A DNA stretch of 7,498 nucleotides from Bacillota bacterium (lineage in GTDB: Bacteria > Bacillota > Clostridia > Lachnospirales > Lachnospiraceae), in the NCBI GenBank assembly GCA_023416695.1, contig JAEZGY010000087.1, positions 1 through 7,498 on the forward strand, given 5' to 3'. Below the pieces are notes generated by a model. The model worked only from the letters and a program-made list of their open reading frames with translations, ran no database searches and was not told where the DNA came from. Below are positions 5,140-7,498 of this stretch, one piece after another (position 1 is the first letter of the stretch; every line of letters begins with the position of its first letter). A program made the position numbers and the translations under genes.

Positions 5140-5865
5140 TTATTGCTGAGCTTCTCTTTCCTTTAACTCTCTCTCTGCCTGTGACATACGAAGATAAACA
5201 GGTTCATGGTCTCTAGCATGTACCATCTTACCTTCTCTATAGTATTTTGCTCCTAGTGTCGCAACAGCCCCAGCCCTTTGCTTACATAAATGGGCAGGTG
5301 CAAAGGAAACCGCATTCCCAAAAACCTCTACTAAGGATTCACGATGAACTTCAACTCCATCTCCCAAGAATATAATATTGGAATACTCCTTAGTTTCCTC
5401 TTGAATCATTTGTATTTCCTCTATTAGTTGATTAAGTTCTACTGCCCTTTGGGCAGATACAACCTCAAGTTCATTATCCTGAAAACTATAAAGACCAGTA
5501 TAAACTTGATTTCTCCTAGCATCCATAATAGGACAAATAAGTACCTTAGTATTATACAAATTAAAAGCAAGAGCGTCCACAGTTGGCACTTCAATCACTG
5601 GCTTATCCAACGCTAGCCCTAATCCCTTAGCAGTAGCAGAACCAATTCTTAAGCCTGTAAAGGAACCAGGACCTGCTGCCACTGCAATCGCATCAATATC
5701 TTTTAACTCTATACCTGTCATCTTAACAATCTCATCAAGCATTGGTAGAAGTGTCTGAGAATGTGTCTTTTTAAAATTGGTGGTATACTCTGCAACTAAG
5801 CAATCATCTATTAAAATCGCTACAGAGGCAACCAACCCAGAACTATCTATGGCCAAAATCTTCAT
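5140..5865 (-). CDS. tsaB: tRNA threonylcarbamoyladenosine biosynthesis protein TsaB
   Basis: TsaB is the non-catalytic ASKHA-fold partner that binds TsaD and scaffolds the t6A-forming complex with TsaE. The 241-residue length is normal. MKILAIDSS opens the fold and AAGPGSFTGLRIG (63-75) is the defining TsaB motif; the metal-binding HxxxH of TsaD is absent, which separates the two paralogues. The C-terminal half (about 110-241) is the variable region and is rich in Glu and Lys. The ATG has GAGGAG seven bases upstream. Its first 23 bases overlap the end of tsaE, indicating translational coupling. rimI follows. Confidence 0.96.
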   Translation of the reverse strand: MKILAIDSSGLVASVAILIDDCLVAEYTTNFKKTHSQTLLPMLDEIVKMTGIELKDIDAIAVAAGPGSFTGLRIGSATAKGLGLALDKPVIEVPTVDALAFNLYNTKVLICPIMDARRNQVYTGLYSFQDNELEVVSAQRAVELNQLIEEIQMIQEETKEYSNIIFLGDGVEVHRESLVEVFGNAVSFAPAHLCKQRAGAVATLGAKYYREGKMVHARDHEPVYLRMSQAERELKEREAQQ

Positions 5866-6292
5866 ACTTCTTCTCCTCTATGGTAATCATCCTATAATCA
5901 AAGCCTTTTTGTAGGTCCTTTTCTATGGTTACAACAGTAACAATCTCTGGAAGTAATTCTTCTATAAGATTGGCCCATTCTACAAGGCACACTCCACTCC
6001 CATAAAAATAATCCTCATAGCCTATTTCATCCATTTCATCAACATCTGCAATTCTGTATACATCAAAATGGTAAAAAGGAAGTCTCCCTTCCTCATACAC
6101 CTGTACAATAGTAAAGGTAGGACTACTTATAGCTTCAGTTATTCCTAAACCTGTGGCAAATCCTTGGGTAAAGACTGTTTTCCCTACTCCTAAATCTCCT
6201 AGTAAGCAAAATACACTACCAGCATAAGCTGTCTCTCCTAAACTTTTTCCAACTGCAAATGTGTCTTCTGCACTAAAACTTTCATATAACAT
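5843..6292 (-). CDS. tsaE: tRNA threonylcarbamoyladenosine biosynthesis ATPase TsaE
   Basis: TsaE is the small P-loop ATPase that resets the TsaBD complex during multi-turnover t6A synthesis. In the 149-residue form, Walker A is GDLGVGKT (32-39), followed by SPTF (57-60), the HFDVYR segment (75-80) and VEWA (104-107), all hallmark YjeE/TsaE motifs. The start is ambiguous: TTG at 6307, ATG at 6295 or ATG at 6292. AGGAG (6303-6299) lies inside the TTG version and is three bases from the first ATG and six from the second, so 6292 is preferred and 6295 is nearly as likely. It follows the YcxB-like gene by roughly 20 bp and overlaps tsaB by 23 bp. Confidence 0.95.
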   Translation of the reverse strand: MLYESFSAEDTFAVGKSLGETAYAGSVFCLLGDLGVGKTVFTQGFATGLGITEAISSPTFTIVQVYEEGRLPFYHFDVYRIADVDEMDEIGYEDYFYGSGVCLVEWANLIEELLPEIVTVVTIEKDLQKGFDYRMITIEEKKYEDFGHR

Positions 6293-6311
6293 CATTTTCT
6301 CCTGCAATACT

Positions 6312-6827
6312 CTATTGCTTCTCTTCTTTCTTCAATCTAACTTTACCGGTTTTTACAGAACGGCGAATCAACTCCCTAACTTCAACCAACTGATTTCCAA
6401 TATTCTCTTTCGGAAGAACAAAGGCACGAACCTTGGATAAGTAAACAATAAGATTATGGTGGGTCTCTTCTACCTCCTGTACATTCTTCCAGGGTATTGG
6501 TAAGACTTCTTTATTTTGAGTTACTACAATCTTTTCTTCGGTTAATGTATATACTAAAGGTTCCCGAAAAGCGGGATTATATTTAAGCTGCTTGGCAGCC
6601 TTAAGTAAAATTAGCAGTGGGTTTATCACCGTAAAAAGTAATGAGGCTATAATAAGAAGTACGATCTGTCCTCTAGTTAAGACAGAATAAGATAAACATA
6701 GTGCTAAAAAGGCCAATATACTAAATACAGGACCAATTATTCCTGCCATTCCCTTATAGTTATAGCGTAATAAAAAGTCATACATATTGGATAATTTGAT
6801 CCAAACTGTAATCTTTATTTCTTGCAT
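6312..6827 (-). CDS. YcxB-like two-helix membrane protein
   Basis: This 171-residue protein has two adjacent transmembrane helices (about 25-47 and 53-76) followed by a cytoplasmic beta-rich domain: YTLTEEKIVVTQ (93-104), then IPWKNVQEVEET (111-122), and AFVLPKENI (135-143). That order (membrane pair, W-centred strand, I/VLPK motif) is the YcxB-like pattern; the family has no established function that I know. The open frame runs back to 6941, but the start is placed at the ATG at 6827 because GGAGG lies seven bases upstream and because a strong promoter sits inside the would-be extension. It is the first gene of the tsaE-tsaB-rimI operon. Confidence 0.87.
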   Translation of the reverse strand: MQEIKITVWIKLSNMYDFLLRYNYKGMAGIIGPVFSILAFLALCLSYSVLTRGQIVLLIIASLLFTVINPLLILLKAAKQLKYNPAFREPLVYTLTEEKIVVTQNKEVLPIPWKNVQEVEETHHNLIVYLSKVRAFVLPKENIGNQLVEVRELIRRSVKTGKVRLKKEEKQ

Positions 6828-6861
6828 CTTTAACCTCCAAAGCATGCATCTACTACATGCA

Positions 6862-6889
6862 ATTATATCAGATTCCCATAAAAGTGCAA
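6862..6889 (-). promoter_or_regulatory. Promoter of the ycxB-like/tsaE/tsaB/rimI operon
   Basis: On the minus strand a perfect TATAAT (6867-6862) with TG one base upstream (extended -10), and TTGCAC (6889-6884, 3 of 6) as a weak -35 at 16 nt. A strong extended -10 can compensate for a poor -35. The start would be near 6855, about 28 bases before the gene's ATG, with GCATG-type short repeats around it that could be an operator or chance. Confidence 0.75.
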
Positions 6890-6955
6890 CCTCAAGGAGA
6901 TTTAGGTGAGGCCTTAATAAGTCATAACACATCATACACACTTATGTGTTGCTAC

Positions 6956-7012
6956 AAATAAAAATCTCCCCTTGTAGCATATCCATTTTTTAGGATTTTC
7001 TACAAGAGGAGA
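6956..7012 (-). terminator. Strong intrinsic terminator of the LPxTG protein gene
   Basis: TCTCCCCTTGTAG (6965-6977) pairs with CTACAAGAGGAGA (7000-7012) at 12 of 13 positions. On the minus strand the stem is followed by TTTTTATTT, a clear T-tract. An inner ATCC/GGAT pair (6981-6984 with 6993-6996) sits in the loop. The hairpin begins 12 bases after the stop codon of the surface-protein gene and insulates it from the next operon. Confidence 0.92.
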
Positions 7013-7024
7013 AGTATTTATGTA

Positions 7025-7498
7025 CTATTTATTTAACTTCCTTATAACAATACCTACTATTATTAGTAAAGAACCTATGGTGATATAAGTATTAGCTGAG
7101 CTTGTTCCTGTATTAGGGAGGCCACCAGCTGGTGCATTATCATCTTTAATAACTATATCAGTATTATCTGTTACCGGATTTTTTGTCACTATGACTGGGT
7201 TTGCTGGAGTATCTTCTCCAGGTATCACTATAGTAGGGGTTGGTACTGGGCTAGCACTTGGCTGTGGATTTGTGCTTGGCTCTGGGCTAGCACTTGGCTC
7301 TGGGCTTGTACTTGTCTCTGGACTTGTACTTGGCTCTGGGCTTATACTTGGCTCTGGGCTAACGCTTGGCTCTGGACTTGTACTTGGCTCTGGCCTAACG
7401 CTTGGCTCTGGGATAATGCTTGGCTCTGGACTTGTACTTGGCTCTGGACTAACACTTGGCTCTGGGCTAACGCTTGGCTCTGGACTAACGCTTGGCTC
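7025..7498 (-). CDS. LPxTG cell-wall anchored surface protein, C-terminal part (partial)
   Basis: The frame is open from the window edge to the TAG at 7025, giving 157 visible residues; the N-terminus and functional domains are outside. In order: at least fourteen hexapeptide PEPSxS-type repeats (7498-7247), a short linker VPTPTIVIPGEDTPANP, a region of about 25 residues, GGLPNTG with the LPNTG sortase motif at 7120-7106, a hydrophobic segment (ITIGSLLIIVGIVI) and the positive tail RKLNK. This is a textbook sortase signal: a sortase would cut between T and G and link the protein to peptidoglycan. The Pro/Ser/Glu repeat probably acts as an extended, wall-spanning stalk, perhaps glycosylated. 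A GTG at 7228 is in the middle of the frame and is not the start. The ligand or enzyme carried by this protein cannot be told from here. Confidence 0.93.
   Translation of the reverse strand, partial: EPSVSPEPSVSPEPSVSPEPSTSPEPSIIPEPSVRPEPSTSPEPSVSPEPSISPEPSTSPETSTSPEPSASPEPSTNPQPSASPVPTPTIVIPGEDTPANPVIVTKNPVTDNTDIVIKDDNAPAGGLPNTGTSSANTYITIGSLLIIVGIVIRKLNK
7247..7498 (-). repeat. 18-bp tandem repeat coding for PEPSxS (14 units visible)
   Basis: Fourteen uninterrupted 18-bp units, each encoding E-P-S-x-S-P or a near match, with consensus GAGCCAAGCGTTAGTCCA on the minus strand. Position four of the hexapeptide varies (V, T, I, A). Deviant units are EPSIIP (7426-7409), EPSVRP (7408-7391), ETSTSP (7318-7301), EPSTNP (7282-7265) and QPSASP (7264-7247). 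The array continues past the window edge, so the total is unknown. All length changes by whole units keep the frame, so copy number can vary without breaking the protein. Confidence 0.95.

Noticed and set aside
5428..5616. Plus-strand open frame of 62 codons
   Set aside because: It is antisense to tsaB, without ribosome binding site or conserved features.
6828..6941. N-terminal extension of the YcxB-like protein (38 codons)
   Set aside because: The extension has Cys/Met-rich sequence unlike the family, lacks a ribosome site, and contains the operon promoter; the ATG at 6827 has a strong GGAGG.
6938..6949. Short palindrome-like ACACTTATGTGT as an operator
   Set aside because: The arms are only four to five bases, AT-rich and upstream of the promoter; no support beyond chance.
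7025..7228. A separate 67-residue LPxTG protein starting at GTG 7228
   Set aside because: The frame continues without a stop through the PEPSxS repeats to the window edge, so this is the end of a larger protein.
7247..7498. CRISPR-like or intergenic repeat array
   Set aside because: The units are contiguous with no spacers, keep a reading frame, and encode a Pro/Ser/Glu stalk, so this is a coding minisatellite.

Overview
This window looks like a chromosomal segment of a low-GC clostridial Firmicute, most likely a Lachnospiraceae (Lachnoclostridium-like) bacterium. The grounds are the start of the 16S rRNA on the minus strand (the GTCGAACGAAGCACTTA stretch is, from memory, typical of that family), AT-rich intergenic DNA, strong AGGAGG-type ribosome binding sites, GTG and TTG starts, and a Gram-positive LPxTG wall-anchor protein. 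The species assignment is inference. Every supported gene is on the minus strand, so transcription runs from high to low coordinates.

Layout in transcription order. (1) 7498-7025: the C-terminal part of a surface protein with at least fourteen 18-bp (PEPSxS) repeats and an LPNTG sorting signal, closed by a strong intrinsic terminator. (2) 6889-4243: an operon with its own promoter encoding a YcxB-like membrane protein, TsaE, TsaB, a RimI-like acetyltransferase and a 74-residue zinc-ribbon protein, closed by a terminator. (3) 4215-777: a second operon with its own promoter encoding ribonuclease Z, a single-pass membrane protein of unknown function, TsaD and IspD. (4) 767-1: a stable-RNA unit with several stacked promoters, two tRNA-Ser genes (UGA and GGA anticodons) and the 5' end of a 16S rRNA gene that runs out of the window.

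The theme is tRNA maturation. TsaB, TsaD and TsaE are the complex that puts threonylcarbamoyl on A37 of tRNAs reading ANN codons; RimI is a common genomic companion of that complex. RNase Z trims the 3' ends of tRNAs whose genes do not encode CCA, which is the case for both tRNA-Ser genes here. IspD belongs to the MEP isoprenoid pathway, which supplies the prenyl donor for A37 of UNN-reading tRNAs such as these tRNA-Ser. This grouping is probably ordinary housekeeping clustering rather than a new system.

I found no mobile element, CRISPR array, phage gene or defence system. The points most worth a second look are the degenerate PEPSxS repeat, the matching 39-bp dyad over two stable-RNA promoters, a promoter that starts inside a terminator-like hairpin, and two uncharacterised small proteins embedded in the tRNA-modification operons. 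No gene-free stretch exceeds 300 bases; the two longest (78-307 and 532-776) are filled by promoters, leader and hairpins.
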